DNA of 64,000 nt from an uncultured Gammaproteobacteria bacterium (lineage in GTDB: Bacteria; Pseudomonadota; Gammaproteobacteria; Nitrosococcales; Methylophagaceae): contig CAJIZI010000003.1 in assembly GCA_905181885.1 (NCBI GenBank), positions 310,001 to 374,000 of the forward strand, read 5' to 3'. Shown here in pieces: positions 22,631 to 33,598 of this stretch. The position numbers and the translations under genes are program-made. How positions within the stretch are numbered: the stretch's first letter is position 1; every line of letters starts with the position of its first letter. The notes under the pieces were generated by a model, which saw only the letters and a program-made list of their open reading frames with translations, did not search any database and was not told where the DNA came from.

Positions 22631-23014
22631 TTATTCATTCAGTGACTCTTCATACTCAGTCAATGACATCAAGGTTTCAATATCAATAGTGTTCTCTGGT
22701 GCTAGTTTAAATAACCATCCTGCACCGTAAGCATCTTGATTAATTAATTCTGGTTCGTCCTCTAAAGCTATATTTAATGCAGTTATTTTACCGCTGACAG
22801 GCATATAAATATCGGATGCTGCTTTAACAGACTCCAACAACATACAACCCTCATTGCCTTTAATATACTTACCTAACTCGGGGAATTCCACAAAAACGAC
22901 ATCACCCAATAGATTCTGAGCATGCTCACTAATACCAACCATAAGCTCTCCAGACTCCTCCAGACGAACCCATTCATGAGTTGTTGCGTACTTTAACTTC
23001 TCCAAATCAGTCAT
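22631..23014 (-). CDS. gcvH: Glycine cleavage system H protein
   Basis: Lipoyl carrier of the glycine cleavage complex, also used as a lipoate relay. The lipoylated lysine is in LESVKAASDIYMPVSG. The start is set at ATG 23012-23014 (MTDLEKLKYATTHEWV), preceded by GGGGTGG 8-11 bases upstream; the GTG four codons earlier would overlap that site. About 127 residues. No gcvT or gcvP is next to it, which is unusual, so either those genes are elsewhere or this copy serves another lipoyl role. Confidence 0.93.
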   Translation of the reverse strand: MTDLEKLKYATTHEWVRLEESGELMVGISEHAQNLLGDVVFVEFPELGKYIKGNEGCMLLESVKAASDIYMPVSGKITALNIALEDEPELINQDAYGAGWLFKLAPENTIDIETLMSLTEYEESLNE

Positions 23015-23094
23015 TAATTGGTCCACCCCTATGATTAATTTAACTATTAACTCTAGTGCTAAAAAGCCAAATATATTTAGTTTTGCCCGACTCC

Positions 23095-24735
23095 TTAGCG
23101 CTTGGTCAACTGTCTAATCAAATTAATTAAGCTTGTTGTTGAACTGTCATGACCAGATATGTCAGCGTCTTTTTGTAGCTCAGGCACAATAGCCTTTGCT
23201 AGTTGTTTTCCCAGTTCAACCCCCCACTGATCAAAAGAGTTAATATTCCATATTGCGCCTTGAACAAATACCTTATGTTCATATAAGGCAACCAGCTGCC
23301 CCAACATTTCAGGCGTTAATTTCGGAAATATAAGTGTGTTACTGGGCCTGTTTCCTGGGAATATCTTGTGCGGCTGTAAAGCCTCTAACGCCTCGCCTTC
23401 ATAACCTTCATTAACTAATTCAGTGCGAACTTCTTCAGCAGATTTCCCCTTCATTAGAGCCTCTGATTGAGCCAAGCCATTTGCAAGCAAAATAGATTGA
23501 TGATCACATTCAGGGTAGTGACTGTTAACTGGCAGGACAAAATCAACTGGGATGAGTTGAGTCCCTTGATGAATTAGTTGAAAGTAAGCATGCTGACCAT
23601 TTGTTCCGGGCGTACCCCATATAACGGGGCCTGTACTATAGCTTATACGCTGCCCTTGCCTATTGGTAAGCTTTCCATTACTTTCCATATCCAATTGCTG
23701 CATATGACTGGGAAAACGCGTTAGGGAGTGATCATAAGGAACAATTGCATGGGTTTGTGAACCAAAGAAATTAACATACCAAACTCCTAACAAACCCATA
23801 ATTACCGGCATATTGTTTTCGAATGGTTGTTTTCTAAAATGATTGTCCATTTCATGACCACCATCCAGTAGTCTCTCAAAACTCTCCATCCCTACATATA
23901 ATGCAATAGGTAAACCTATCGCGCTCCATAGAGAGTAACGGCCACCTACCCAATCCCATATCTCAAACATATTATCAGTATTGATACCAAACTTTGCTAC
24001 TGCATCAGCATTGGTAGAGACTGCAACAAAATGTTTTGCAATATCCTCCACCCCCCCAGCTCGCAGGAACCAAGCTCTTGCTGACTGTGCATTAGTCAAG
24101 GTTTCTTGAGTAGTGAAAGTTTTGGATGCTACGATAAAAAGTGTTGTCTCTGGGCTTAGTTTTTCAAGGGTTGTACTTAAGTCTGTGCCATCGACATTTG
24201 AAACAAAATGAACATTCATACCGGCTATCGCATAAGGTTCTAATGCTTCGCATATCATTGCAGGCCCCAGATCAGAACCTCCTATACCAATATTGACAAC
24301 ATCACTAATACGCTTGTCTGTATAACCCAACCATTTACCTTGATGAACTTGATCACAAAACTGCTTCATTTGGGCCAACACAGCATTAACGGCTGGCATG
24401 ACATCCTTACCATCAACTTTAATTGGTCTATTACTACGGTTACGCAGGGCGATGTGTGAAACAGCACGTCCTTCTGTTGTGTTGATTGATTCGCCCGTAT
24501 ACATTCGTTCTATCCAGTCGGATAAACCTAATGATTTTGCCAAAGCAATTAATTTTTCTATAGTTTCCTTTGTGATGCGGTTTTTTGAGTAATCCAGCAA
24601 GAGTTCGCCACTATTTAGTGAAAACCTCTCAAAACGACCTGAGTCTAGAGCAAACTCATCTCGCATGGAGACATATTTGAGGTCCGTGTAATGTCGGTCT
24701 AAAGATTGCCATTCAGGTGTATTCAAAGGGGTCAT
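23095..24735 (-). CDS. pgi: Glucose-6-phosphate isomerase
   Basis: Interconverts glucose-6-phosphate and fructose-6-phosphate. [11 protein letters not shown], the signature [17 protein letters not shown] and the C-terminal [18 protein letters not shown] are intact. 546 residues, close to the E. coli length. It lies between hisS (16 bases upstream) and gcvH and is probably in the same transcript as hisS. Confidence 0.96.
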   Translation of the reverse strand: MTPLNTPEWQSLDRHYTDLKYVSMRDEFALDSGRFERFSLNSGELLLDYSKNRITKETIEKLIALAKSLGLSDWIERMYTGESINTTEGRAVSHIALRNRSNRPIKVDGKDVMPAVNAVLAQMKQFCDQVHQGKWLGYTDKRISDVVNIGIGGSDLGPAMICEALEPYAIAGMNVHFVSNVDGTDLSTTLEKLSPETTLFIVASKTFTTQETLTNAQSARAWFLRAGGVEDIAKHFVAVSTNADAVAKFGINTDNMFEIWDWVGGRYSLWSAIGLPIALYVGMESFERLLDGGHEMDNHFRKQPFENNMPVIMGLLGVWYVNFFGSQTHAIVPYDHSLTRFPSHMQQLDMESNGKLTNRQGQRISYSTGPVIWGTPGTNGQHAYFQLIHQGTQLIPVDFVLPVNSHYPECDHQSILLANGLAQSEALMKGKSAEEVRTELVNEGYEGEALEALQPHKIFPGNRPSNTLIFPKLTPEMLGQLVALYEHKVFVQGAIWNINSFDQWGVELGKQLAKAIVPELQKDADISGHDSSTTSLINLIRQLTKR

Positions 24736-24751
24736 ATTTTTCTTCTATTTT

Positions 24752-26008
24752 TTATGATTGTAAATAATTTGCTAACATATCCCAGGAAACTGTTTCCTGT
24801 TCTCCTGTTGCCATCGCTTTTACACCAATGACTTTTTTGTTAATTTCATCGTCGCCCAAAATCAAGCTCCACGTAGCACCACTGCGATCTGCATGTTTAA
24901 ATTGACTCTTAAAACTCCCACCACCACAATGAGTAATCAGTTTCAAATCAGGAACCTGATCGCGTAAATGTTCTGCCAGCAATAAAGCATGCCTAGCTGC
25001 ATTATCACCAACAGCTACTAAGTACGCATCGATAGTTTCGACCTTAGGTAAAGCATCCATAGCTTCCAATAAGGAAATTAAACGATCTAAGCCAATTGCA
25101 AAGCCAATTGCTGTCGCTGCTTTTCCGCCCAACTGGCTTACCAATCCATCATAGCGTCCGCCAGCACAGACTGTTCCCTGTGAGCCGAGGTGCTCTGTAA
25201 CCCATTCAAATACTGTTTTACCATAATAATCCAAACCACGAACTAAACGCGGGTTTATTTCATAACTGAGACCGACGGCATCAAGCGCTTCACAAAGTGC
25301 CCTAAATTCTTGTTCCGACTCTTTATCAAGGTGGTCTAATAACTTAGGAGCACCATCATTAAGTCTCTGCATTTTTGGGCTTTTACTATCTAGGATCCGT
25401 AAAGGATTACTATGCAAACGACGTTGGCTATCTTCATCTAATTGACTCCGATGTGATTCAAAATAGTTAATTAATTTTTCTCTATATGCTAGGCGTGCTT
25501 CCGTTGAACCCAGTGAATTTATCTGCAACTTCAATCCCGTCAAGCCTAATTGCTTCCATAATCTTGCTGTCATCAAAATCATTTCAGCATCAATGTCAGG
25601 TCCCTTAAAACCATATGCTTCAACACCAATTTGCTGAAATTGACGATAACGACCCTTTTGAGGCCGTTCGTAACGAAACATTGGCCCTTGATACCATAAC
25701 CGTTGAGTTTGGTTGAGTAAGCCATTCTGCATTGCAGCACGCACACATCCAGCTGTACCTTCGGGCCTAAGCGTTAGACTCTCTCCATTACGATCATCGA
25801 AACTATACATTTCTTTTTCAACAATATCAGTAACTTCACCAATAGACCTACAAAATAAAGCCGTCTTTTCAACTATAGGAAAGCGAATTTCTTGGTAGCC
25901 ATAACTACTAAGCACCTCATTTACAGTTGTCTCTACAGACTGCCAGTAAGGCGTTACATCCGGAAGAATATCATTCATTCCCCGAACAGAGCGAATAGTA
26001 TCTGCCAC
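24752..26008 (-). CDS. hisS: Histidyl-tRNA synthetase
   Basis: Class II synthetase charging tRNA-His. N-terminal [11 protein letters not shown], motif 2 around [19 protein letters not shown], histidine loops [15 protein letters not shown] and GGRYDGLV. 418 residues. The start is GTG at 26006-26008, two bases after the ispG stop. The cognate tRNA-His gene lies at 37899-37975. ispG-hisS is the usual order. Confidence 0.96.
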   Translation of the reverse strand: MADTIRSVRGMNDILPDVTPYWQSVETTVNEVLSSYGYQEIRFPIVEKTALFCRSIGEVTDIVEKEMYSFDDRNGESLTLRPEGTAGCVRAAMQNGLLNQTQRLWYQGPMFRYERPQKGRYRQFQQIGVEAYGFKGPDIDAEMILMTARLWKQLGLTGLKLQINSLGSTEARLAYREKLINYFESHRSQLDEDSQRRLHSNPLRILDSKSPKMQRLNDGAPKLLDHLDKESEQEFRALCEALDAVGLSYEINPRLVRGLDYYGKTVFEWVTEHLGSQGTVCAGGRYDGLVSQLGGKAATAIGFAIGLDRLISLLEAMDALPKVETIDAYLVAVGDNAARHALLLAEHLRDQVPDLKLITHCGGGSFKSQFKHADRSGATWSLILGDDEINKKVIGVKAMATGEQETVSWDMLANYLQS

Positions 26009-26010
26009 GA

Positions 26011-27138
26011 TTAACTTATTTCCTTTATAGGTATGATTTTATCTTGTTGTACAGTATTTTTCTGGCGTGCAATTCGTTCTCTAATCTCTCTCTCAAGTTC
26101 ATCCACTAGAAACTCCTTTTCAACTTTATGGCTTGGCTTACCATCTTTATAAAGTAAGTTTGGTGAGCCACCCGCTATACCTATAGCTGCTTCCTTAGCT
26201 TCGCCGGGCCCATTGACTATGCAACCAATAACCGCAACATCCATAGGCTCGGTGATATCTTCCAGTCGTGCTTCAAGTGCATTAACAGTTGATATAACAT
26301 CAAATTGTTGTCGTGAACAAGACGGGCAAGCAATTAAATTAATGCCTTTATTACGAATTCGCAAACTTTTTAAAATATCAAAACCCACACGGACTTCTTC
26401 AACGGGATCGGCTGCTAGCGATACCCTAATGGTATCTCCAATGCCTTCTGACAATAGCATGCCCAGACCAATAGCCGACTTTACAGCCCCAGAGCGAAGA
26501 CTGCCTGCTTCTGTAATACCTAAATGTAAAGGTTGCTCTATCTGATTGGCCAGTTGTCGGTATGCATGGACTGTCATAAAAACATCTGATGCTTTGAGGC
26601 TTACCTTAAAGTTTGGAAAGTTTAAACGGTCTAGAATATCAATATGACGCATTGCAGATTCCACTAAAGCTTTAGGTGTCGGTTCACCATATTTCTTTTG
26701 CAAATCTTTTTCTAGTGAGCCTGCATTGACTCCAATTCTGATTGGGATCCCATGATCCCTTGCACTCTCTACTACAGCTTTTACCCGAGCTTCTCGCCCG
26801 ATATTACCAGGGTTTATTCTTAAACAATCCACCCCAAGTTCAGCCACCCGCAGCGCTATTTTATAATCAAAGTGAATGTCAGCAATAAGTGGTAAGTTTG
26901 CTTGTTGCTTTATTTTACCAAATGCTTCAGCTGCTTCCATTGTGGGAACTGATACCCTAACTAAATCGGCACCAGCTTTTTCTAACGCCAAAATCTGGGC
27001 CACTGTTGATGCTACATCGCAAGTTTCTGTGTTAGTCATACTTTGAACTGCTATAGGTGCACCGCCACCGATAGCAACATTACCAACCATCACTTGCCGT
27101 GACTTTCTGCGTACGATGTTGTGCTCTGTTCCACTCAC
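26011..27138 (-). CDS. ispG: 4-hydroxy-3-methylbut-2-enyl diphosphate synthase (flavodoxin), GcpE
   Basis: 4Fe-4S enzyme of the MEP isoprenoid pathway. The three cluster cysteines are in [11 protein letters not shown] and [12 protein letters not shown]-terminal VGGVAIGG-like stretch [20 protein letters not shown] is present. 375 residues. In many relatives rlmN-pilF-rodZ-ispG-hisS are contiguous; here only 125 bases with no recognisable gene lie between rlmN and ispG, so pilF and rodZ are not in this position. Confidence 0.96.
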   Translation of the reverse strand: MSGTEHNIVRRKSRQVMVGNVAIGGGAPIAVQSMTNTETCDVASTVAQILALEKAGADLVRVSVPTMEAAEAFGKIKQQANLPLIADIHFDYKIALRVAELGVDCLRINPGNIGREARVKAVVESARDHGIPIRIGVNAGSLEKDLQKKYGEPTPKALVESAMRHIDILDRLNFPNFKVSLKASDVFMTVHAYRQLANQIEQPLHLGITEAGSLRSGAVKSAIGLGMLLSEGIGDTIRVSLAADPVEEVRVGFDILKSLRIRNKGINLIACPSCSRQQFDVISTVNALEARLEDITEPMDVAVIGCIVNGPGEAKEAAIGIAGGSPNLLYKDGKPSHKVEKEFLVDELEREIRERIARQKNTVQQDKIIPIKEIS

Positions 27139-27263
27139 TATCTGTATTCTCTTACAATCATTTTCATCACTGTCTCACTGCAATTTGATTTAGAGGTCAA
27201 TTTCAATCGATAATTGCTATGTTATTCTCGTTTGGACTATTTTAAATTAGTAGTTCTTCTTCA

Positions 27264-28358
27264 TCAGGCTGGAATAGCCTCTGTTTTATTAATGCTTTGC
27301 GTCCGACGCGTTTTATCTTGTACTTCACCAGCAAGCTGACCGCAGGCAGCTACAATATCATCGCCACGTGTTTTGCGCACTGTTGCTATACACCCTCCAT
27401 CAAGCAATTGCTGTTTAAAACGTGCAATCACTTTCTTAGATGAGCACGTATAATTAGTACCTGGAAATGGATTGAATGGTATTAAATTTATTTTAGTCGG
27501 CAAATCTTTCAATATCCGCATCAAATCACGGGCGTCTTTTTCCGAATCATTGATCCCAGCTAGTAAAACATATTCTATTGTTATATGACGGCGCTGATGC
27601 CCTTCAACATATCGTTTGCAGGCATCTAATAAAACAGCAATCGGGTATTTTTTATTCAAAGGAATAATTTCATCACGCAACTTATCATTTGCGGCGTGTA
27701 ATGACACCGCTAGGCTAACGTGACAGTCTTCACGCAATTTATCTATCATTGGCACCATTCCAGCAGTACTCAATGTCACTCTTCGCCATGAGATCCCATA
27801 GGCTAAATCATCACGCATTAAATTCATCGCAGCTATCACATTATTGTAGTTAGCTAGTGGCTCACCCATTCCCATCATGACAACATTAGTGACTACTCGC
27901 CGCCCCTTTGGATCCTTACCTAAATACTTGTTTGCTAACCATAATTGCCCAATAATCTCACTCGCTTCTAAATTCCGATTAAATCCCTGTGCACCAGTAG
28001 AACAGAAAGTACAGGCTAAAGCGCAGCCTACTTGTGATGAAACACATAGTGTCCCTCGATCACCTTCAGGAATGTATACCGCTTCAATTGCATTGCCACA
28101 AGATAGCCGCATAACCCACTTTCGAGTGCCATCAACTGAAATATATTCATGTAAAACTTCTGGGAGGCTTAGTGTTGCTTTCTCTGACAGCGTTTGACGT
28201 AATGTTTTACTGAGATTGGTCATATCCTCAAAATTGACAACTCGATACTGGTGTATCCATTGCAGTAACTGACGTGCACGAAAGGGCTTCTCGCCAATCT
28301 CAGTGAAAAACCCTTCCAGACCTGCGAGATCTAAACCTAATAGATTTGTAGGTGCCAT
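27264..28358 (-). CDS. rlmN: Dual-specificity 23S rRNA (A2503) / tRNA (A37) C2-methyltransferase
   Basis: Radical SAM methyltransferase. The cluster motif is CALACTFC, in [30 protein letters not shown] and [11 protein letters not shown] are also typical. The start is ATG 28356-28358 ([14 protein letters not shown]), which gives about 364 residues; a longer frame exists that runs into ndk but its N-terminus is not protein-like. It begins about 19 bases after the ndk stop, the normal ndk-rlmN order. Confidence 0.95.
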   Translation of the reverse strand: MAPTNLLGLDLAGLEGFFTEIGEKPFRARQLLQWIHQYRVVNFEDMTNLSKTLRQTLSEKATLSLPEVLHEYISVDGTRKWVMRLSCGNAIEAVYIPEGDRGTLCVSSQVGCALACTFCSTGAQGFNRNLEASEIIGQLWLANKYLGKDPKGRRVVTNVVMMGMGEPLANYNNVIAAMNLMRDDLAYGISWRRVTLSTAGMVPMIDKLREDCHVSLAVSLHAANDKLRDEIIPLNKKYPIAVLLDACKRYVEGHQRRHITIEYVLLAGINDSEKDARDLMRILKDLPTKINLIPFNPFPGTNYTCSSKKVIARFKQQLLDGGCIATVRKTRGDDIVAACGQLAGEVQDKTRRTQSINKTEAIPA

Positions 28359-28377
28359 TAGATGTATAACCCTTGCC

Positions 28378-28809
28378 TCATCGAGTTCGAGCGCACATTT
28401 GATCTTCAGTAAAGAAGTAAGCAATCTCACGTGCCGCACTTTCAGCTGAATCAGAGCCATGCGCTGCATTTTCGTCAATGCTTTGCGCAAAATCAGCACG
28501 AATGGTTCCTGCATCTGCTTCGGATGGATTCGTAGCACCCATCAGATCACGGTTTTTAATGATGGCACTTTCACCTTCTAAAACTTGAACCATAACTGGA
28601 CCAGAAATCATAAAACTAACTAATGCGCTAAAGAATGGGCGCTCCTTGTGCTCTGAATAAAACCCTTCAGCCTGCTCTTGACTTAAGTGAATCATTCTTG
28701 CCGCTACAATTTTCAAACCCGCTTTTTCAAAACGTGTGTAAATATCACCAATTACGTTTTTCGCTACTGCATCAGGTTTAATAATAGAAATTGTACGTTC
28801 GATCGTCAT
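28378..28809 (-). CDS. ndk: Nucleoside diphosphate kinase
   Basis: Equalises nucleoside triphosphate pools by a phospho-histidine mechanism. [18 protein letters not shown] at the N-terminus and the active-site histidine in NAAHGSDS near residue 118. 143 residues; the C-terminus [12 protein letters not shown] matches the E. coli-type tail. It diverges from nadK across a 178-base spacer and leads into rlmN. Confidence 0.97.
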   Translation of the reverse strand: MTIERTISIIKPDAVAKNVIGDIYTRFEKAGLKIVAARMIHLSQEQAEGFYSEHKERPFFSALVSFMISGPVMVQVLEGESAIIKNRDLMGATNPSEADAGTIRADFAQSIDENAAHGSDSAESAAREIAYFFTEDQMCARTR

Positions 28810-28987
28810 TGTTGTTCCTTAGATATAAAGTTACTAAAATTCAATTATTTTAGCATTTTATGGCTGTCATGATGGAATTATTGCGATAGAATCACATTTG
28901 AAAGTATATAAAATAAAATTTCCATCTTCTACAACTGTTGAAGTGTAAAGTCCCACTTCAGCACAAAATTAGGTTTTTTAACACACT

Positions 28988-29857
28988 ATGCCTCAACCAT
29001 TTAAATATATTGGCCTGTTTATCCGTAAGGATGATCCTATTCTCGAGAATGCGGTTGTTCAGGTGTGTCAGTTCTTGAATGCACGCGGCTTATCGATGGT
29101 TATTAACGAACCACTGAGTTTTTTAACTGACTTAGAAGTTATTAGTATTTCTGATTTCCCACAACATTGTGATCTTACAATCGCAATAGGTGGTGATGGA
29201 ACAATACTCTCGGCTTCGCGTGCTCTGGCCGGTAGTGAATTACCTTTAGTGGGCATTAATGTAGGTCGACTTGGATTTCTTGCTGATGTCACTTTAGATA
29301 AATTAGACAGTCAATTATCTCAGATCCTTGCTGGGAAATATCGCGAAGACACTCGTTTTTTAATGCAGGCAACAATAAATAATGCCAATAAACCCATCGG
29401 CTTAGCCATGAATGATGTCGTTATTCATGCCAATCAAAGTTTGCATATGATCGAATTTGAAACTTTTATAAATGGGCGCTTTCTAAATAGTCAACGGGCT
29501 GATGGTATCCTCGTTGCTACTCCTACAGGCTCTACAGCCTATGCTATGTCTGCCGGAGGCCCTATTCTTGATGTTGATTCGGATGCCTTGGTATTAGCTT
29601 CGGTTTGTCCTCACACATTAAGTAATCGCCCTCTAGTCTTAGCCGCAAATAGTATCATCGACATTACGCTAAGTGATAAAACTGTGGGAAGCTGTATGAC
29701 CACTTGCGATGGTCGCCTAGGCCATATTATTCAACCTGGAGATACTATTCGTATCGAGCGCGCACCCAACACCATCAAACTTTTACATCTTGAAGATCAC
29801 GACCACTATTCTATTTTGAGAGCAAAATTAGAATGGGGCCGGAAATTAACATGTTGA
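28988..29857 (+). CDS. nadK: NAD kinase
   Basis: Phosphorylates NAD to NADP. The GGDGT motif is at about 68-72, followed by NVGRLGFLADV and LAMNDVVIH; TPTGSTAYAMSAGGPI is the second substrate-binding segment. 289 residues. Its last codons overlap the recN ATG (ATGTTGA), as in E. coli and many relatives. NAD synthase (nadE) is elsewhere in this window at 44233. Confidence 0.96.
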   Translation: MPQPFKYIGLFIRKDDPILENAVVQVCQFLNARGLSMVINEPLSFLTDLEVISISDFPQHCDLTIAIGGDGTILSASRALAGSELPLVGINVGRLGFLADVTLDKLDSQLSQILAGKYREDTRFLMQATINNANKPIGLAMNDVVIHANQSLHMIEFETFINGRFLNSQRADGILVATPTGSTAYAMSAGGPILDVDSDALVLASVCPHTLSNRPLVLAANSIIDITLSDKTVGSCMTTCDGRLGHIIQPGDTIRIERAPNTIKLLHLEDHDHYSILRAKLEWGRKLTC

Positions 29858-31530
29858 TTCACTTAAGCGTTCGCCACCTTGCTGTCGTCGATGATATTAC
29901 ACTCAGCTTCGAACAGGGGATGACCTCGTTGACTGGTGAAACTGGTGCTGGAAAGTCTATCTTGGTTGATGCTTTGGGCCTCGTTTTAGGTGACCGAGCA
30001 GATTCAAATATGGTTCGCCATGGATGTGACCGTGCTGAAATTGAAGCCAGCTTTGATATCACTAACAATATAGCGCTTCAGCAATGGCTTATTGAACAAG
30101 AGCTAGACGAGCAAAAACAATGTCATCTTCGAAGGACCGTTTCCAGCGAAGGTCCCTCTCGAGGCTATATCAACGGACGCGTTGTACCATTAAGCCAGTT
30201 ACGAATAATTAGCGAAAATAGCATTGATATTCATGGACAGCATGCACATCAGTCCTTGATTCGTAGCGATACTCAGCGTTTACTCCTCGATACCGTCGCA
30301 AAAACTAAACCATTCCTTGCTAAGCTGGCCGTTGCTCACCACCAATGGCAGACTCTTAAACGTACTGTGGCTGAGCAAGAACTTCAATCAGAGCAACACA
30401 TAGCTCAACTTGAACTTTTGCAGTACCAAATCAATGAACTTGAGCCATTAGATTTAAGTGAAAGTAATGTTAGAGAGCTAATTAATTCACAGAAAAAATT
30501 AGCTCATGCCTCCGAGTTGATGACAACAGCTCAAACCAGCTTGCATTTACTTTATGACCAAGAAGAGGGTGCAGCATATAGCCACATTACTCAGGCCTTA
30601 TCAAATATTGAGGCTCTTGCAAATATAGAACCTCGGTTTGCTAATATCGTTGAAGTCCTCAATTCAACTGCCTTACAACTTGACGAGGCTGCTAGTGAAT
30701 TGAGACAGTATCTTGATAGCGGCGAACTAGATACCGATCTCTTATCCGAAGTTGAAAATCAACTATCGGCTTTGCATGCCATTGCACGCAAACACCATAT
30801 AGAGGTAGAGGCATTACCCGCACATTACAACCTCCTTTGCGACCAATTATCACAACTCACAAATCGTGATGAGCATCACACTCAGTTGCAGAAACAGCTT
30901 GTCCAACAAGAAAGTATCTGTCTTGAGTTATGCCAGAAAATTGGTCACATGCGTCAACAAGCTGCTGGACCACTTGCACAGGAAATCTCAGCTACAATCC
31001 AACAATTAGCAATGCCAGGTGGACGTGTTGAGTTTGTCATTATGCCAATGGCAAATGGTAGTTTCAATGACACAGGTGCGGATCATGTTCAACTGCTCGT
31101 AACTACTAACCCTGGACAAGTTCCGGGCGATCTAGGGAAAGTGGCTTCCGGAGGGGAACTTGCTCGTATTAGTCTCGCGATACAGGTCGTAACAGCAGGT
31201 ACACGTAGTGTCCCAACCTTGGTCTTCGATGAAGTTGACGTTGGTATAGGGGGAAGTATCGCAGAAATAGTCGGCCAACATTTACGTCAACTGGCTAGTA
31301 CGCAACAGGTTATATGTATTACTCACCTTCCACAGGTCGCAGCACAAGCACATCGACAAGTCCAGGTTAGTAAAAAGCAATTGAAAAATACAACACACAT
31401 TGAGCTGCTTGAACTAAGTCAACCACAGAGAATTGAAGAAATTGCGCGCATGTTAGGCGGCGTCACTATTACACAGAAAACGCTTTCTCATGCAAAGGAA
31501 ATGCTCGAACAGACACCTCCTAAGCTATAG
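29851..31530 (+). CDS. recN: DNA repair protein RecN
   Basis: SMC-like ATPase of double-strand-break repair. The start is ATG 29851 (MLIHLSVRHLAVVDD), overlapping the nadK stop; an in-frame ATG 18 bases upstream is inside nadK and unlikely. Walker A GETGAGKS at 29-36, a central coiled-coil region, then the signature KVASGGELARISLAI and Walker B VFDEVDVGIGG. 559 residues. I see no LexA box near nadK or recN. The 3' end overlaps the convergent fur gene by six bases. Confidence 0.95.
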   Translation: MLIHLSVRHLAVVDDITLSFEQGMTSLTGETGAGKSILVDALGLVLGDRADSNMVRHGCDRAEIEASFDITNNIALQQWLIEQELDEQKQCHLRRTVSSEGPSRGYINGRVVPLSQLRIISENSIDIHGQHAHQSLIRSDTQRLLLDTVAKTKPFLAKLAVAHHQWQTLKRTVAEQELQSEQHIAQLELLQYQINELEPLDLSESNVRELINSQKKLAHASELMTTAQTSLHLLYDQEEGAAYSHITQALSNIEALANIEPRFANIVEVLNSTALQLDEAASELRQYLDSGELDTDLLSEVENQLSALHAIARKHHIEVEALPAHYNLLCDQLSQLTNRDEHHTQLQKQLVQQESICLELCQKIGHMRQQAAGPLAQEISATIQQLAMPGGRVEFVIMPMANGSFNDTGADHVQLLVTTNPGQVPGDLGKVASGGELARISLAIQVVTAGTRSVPTLVFDEVDVGIGGSIAEIVGQHLRQLASTQQVICITHLPQVAAQAHRQVQVSKKQLKNTTHIELLELSQPQRIEEIARMLGGVTITQKTLSHAKEMLEQTPPKL

Positions 31531-31956
31531 TATTTTCTTCTCTGCTTGGCAGCGTTTACAAACACCATAAATATATAAACTATGTTCTGTCATTTTAAAA
31601 CCTTTATCTTCCGCAATCGCTCGCTGGCGCTGCTCAATAACTTCATCAACGAACTCTTCTATCTGGTTACAGCTGACACAAAGAAGGTGGTCGTGATGTA
31701 TACCATCTTCCAGTTCAAACACCGCATGACCACCATCAATACTTAAGCGAGATACTAAACCTGCATCTTCAAATTGTGTAAGTACACGGTATACCGTAGC
31801 TAAACCTATTTCCTCGCCTGTTTCTAGTAATGCTTTGTAAACATCCTCTGCGCTCATGTGACGCTGCTCGGAGACTTCTAATATTTCTAGGACTTTGAGT
31901 CTTGGCAAAGTGATTTTTAGGCCTGCCTTTTTTAGATCTTGTCGTTCCATACTCAT
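31525..31956 (-). CDS. fur: Ferric uptake regulator Fur
   Basis: Iron-responsive repressor. The winged-helix domain includes ATVYRVLTQFEDAG; metal ligands H87, H88, H90, C93, C96, C133 and C136 are present, so both the regulatory and structural zinc sites look complete. 143 residues. It diverges from bamE (omlA), the usual fur-bamE-recN neighbourhood in gammaproteobacteria. The 73-base spacer shows no clear 19-bp Fur box by eye. Confidence 0.96.
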   Translation of the reverse strand: MSMERQDLKKAGLKITLPRLKVLEILEVSEQRHMSAEDVYKALLETGEEIGLATVYRVLTQFEDAGLVSRLSIDGGHAVFELEDGIHHDHLLCVSCNQIEEFVDEVIEQRQRAIAEDKGFKMTEHSLYIYGVCKRCQAEKKIL

Positions 31957-32029
31957 AAAGATGCCTCGTCGAAACTGAGTGATTAGCGTATCATCACAGT
32001 TTGGTAATTAATTAAGATGTTAAATATAA

Positions 32030-32818
32030 ATGAAAATCGTCATCATTTACACTTTTTCGTTTCTAATCCTTCTGATTAGTGGTTGTAGTAGCTATAAAAC
32101 TCCAGGGGTTTATCGTATTGATATCCAACAGGGTAATTATATTACACAAGAGATGATCAGTCAGCTAAAACCAGATATGTCCAAGAGCCAAGTCTCATAT
32201 GTATTGGGCACTCCACTCATTATAGACACCTTCAATCCCGATCGCTGGGACTATCTCTACAGCTTTCGACCTGGTAATGGTCTTCGAGAGCAACGTAATA
32301 TCACTATCTATTTTAAGAAGGACAAATTAGATTACCTCACAGGGGATACACGGACAGCCACTGGCGATGAATTAATTCCAGTCTTGCGCATCGATAGTAA
32401 CGTTATTGTTCCCTTCACCGATAAGAAGATAAGTTTCTTCAGTGAAATGAAAAAAACTATAGGAATTGAAGTTGAGCCTGATGAGAATACCTCACAGCAT
32501 AAACGTGATTTTTTAAATAATAGACCTGTTCCCATACCGAAAAAATCGGCAAGTTTTATTGACCATATTGTCGACTCTATGAGCTCTCGTAAGATTCAAA
32601 ACTCAGCTCAAGAACTCAATTCAAAAGAGTCCAGTCTGCTAAAGCGTTTTATTAGTTTAGGTAAAGATGAAATTATTGAAGAAAAAGTCGCTTCCGCCTC
32701 TAATAAGCGCCCGGAAACTAAAGAACCTACCCCTAGTGTAACTTTAGCTAAAGATCCCGGCTTCTTTGATCAGCTCAAAAATGCTATTGGTCTAGGTAGC
32801 AACACACCACTCGATTAA
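32030..32818 (+). CDS. bamE: BamE/OmlA outer-membrane assembly lipoprotein with long C-terminal extension
   Basis: Accessory lipoprotein of the beta-barrel assembly machine. Lipobox LISGC gives a lipidated C19. The BamE domain spans about 28-105: YRIDIQQGNYITQEMISQLK, QVSYVLGTP and RWDYLYSF. The family is usually ~110-200 residues; this one has 262. The extra ~130 residues are hydrophilic and contain four short amphipathic segments, two of them alike: FFSEMKKTIGI at 136-146 and FFDQLKNAIGL at 245-255, with FIDHIVDSM at 176-184 and LLKRFISLG at 203-211 as looser versions. Convergent with the carbonic anhydrase, overlapping by three bases. Confidence 0.9.
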   Translation: MKIVIIYTFSFLILLISGCSSYKTPGVYRIDIQQGNYITQEMISQLKPDMSKSQVSYVLGTPLIIDTFNPDRWDYLYSFRPGNGLREQRNITIYFKKDKLDYLTGDTRTATGDELIPVLRIDSNVIVPFTDKKISFFSEMKKTIGIEVEPDENTSQHKRDFLNNRPVPIPKKSASFIDHIVDSMSSRKIQNSAQELNSKESSLLKRFISLGKDEIIEEKVASASNKRPETKEPTPSVTLAKDPGFFDQLKNAIGLGSNTPLD

Positions 32819-33444
32819 CTGACTGAGATGAACTTATTTTGCTGTGGTTCATAAGTAAGTATGTCACCACCTTTAATATCAAAATACCAACCATGAATGC
32901 TGAGCACACCCAGCTCGACTCGCTCTTTGATAAAAGAGAAACTTAATAAGTTTTCTAATGATACTAAAATAGCTTCTTGCTCACATGCGATTAATTGTTT
33001 CTCTGGGGATAGGTTGTTACATTCTAGTTTTACTTTATCTTTTGCACGCTTAGCAATAGAGACCCAAGGCTGTATAAATTGTGATGACTCGCCACCATGA
33101 CCTTCCCAAAGCGCATTAATTCCACCACAATTAGCATGCCCCATAACTATAATGTTTTCTACATTTAGACTATTAACCGCAAATTCTAAGGCAGCACTAG
33201 TACCATGATAATGCCCATCATCCTCACAGGGTGGTACAAGGTTAGCCACATTCCGCACAATGAATAAATCACCAGGGTTACAACCAGTCAAAATAGCTGG
33301 ATCTACTCTCGAATCACAACAGGCTATCATTAATGTCTTTGCCGGCTGTCCATCTTTCATACTGGCATAAAGCCGGTTATCACCTTCAAAATATTCCTTC
33401 TGGAAACCTTTAAAGCCTGCTAACAAATTTTCTATTTTAGCCAT
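32815..33444 (-). CDS. can: Beta-class carbonic anhydrase
   Basis: Interconverts CO2 and bicarbonate. Zinc ligands are C42 (in CCDSR with D44 and R46), H103 and C106 (in GHANCGG). 209 residues, cytoplasmic, no signal peptide. The stop overlaps the convergent bamE end. The WYEAN-repeat gene lies upstream on the same strand, 184 bases away. I could not find a convincing promoter in that spacer, so co-transcription is possible but unproven. Which physiological role (housekeeping bicarbonate supply or something linked to the neighbour) is open. Confidence 0.95.
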   Translation of the reverse strand: MAKIENLLAGFKGFQKEYFEGDNRLYASMKDGQPAKTLMIACCDSRVDPAILTGCNPGDLFIVRNVANLVPPCEDDGHYHGTSAALEFAVNSLNVENIIVMGHANCGGINALWEGHGGESSQFIQPWVSIAKRAKDKVKLECNNLSPEKQLIACEQEAILVSLENLLSFSFIKERVELGVLSIHGWYFDIKGGDILTYEPQQNKFISVS

Positions 33445-33598
33445 AGAACTCTCTATCTCATCCCTTTCAAAATTTCATCTTACGTACTCGACATACTAAT
33501 GCTTAGCATTAAATAAAGAATTATTACTACAAGAAAATAATCATTTGACACAAGAGCTTTAGGTATACTTTTAAATTTCTTAATAAGTTTAGAACTTA

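Noticed and set aside
28939-28960. 7-bp hairpin upstream of nadK as a terminator or LexA site
   Set aside because: The T run is too far from the stem and the sequence does not fit a CTGT-N8-ACAG box.
33544-33563. TTGACA ... TATACT as a promoter in the can upstream region
   Set aside because: The boxes are only 13 bases apart and point away from can, on the plus strand.
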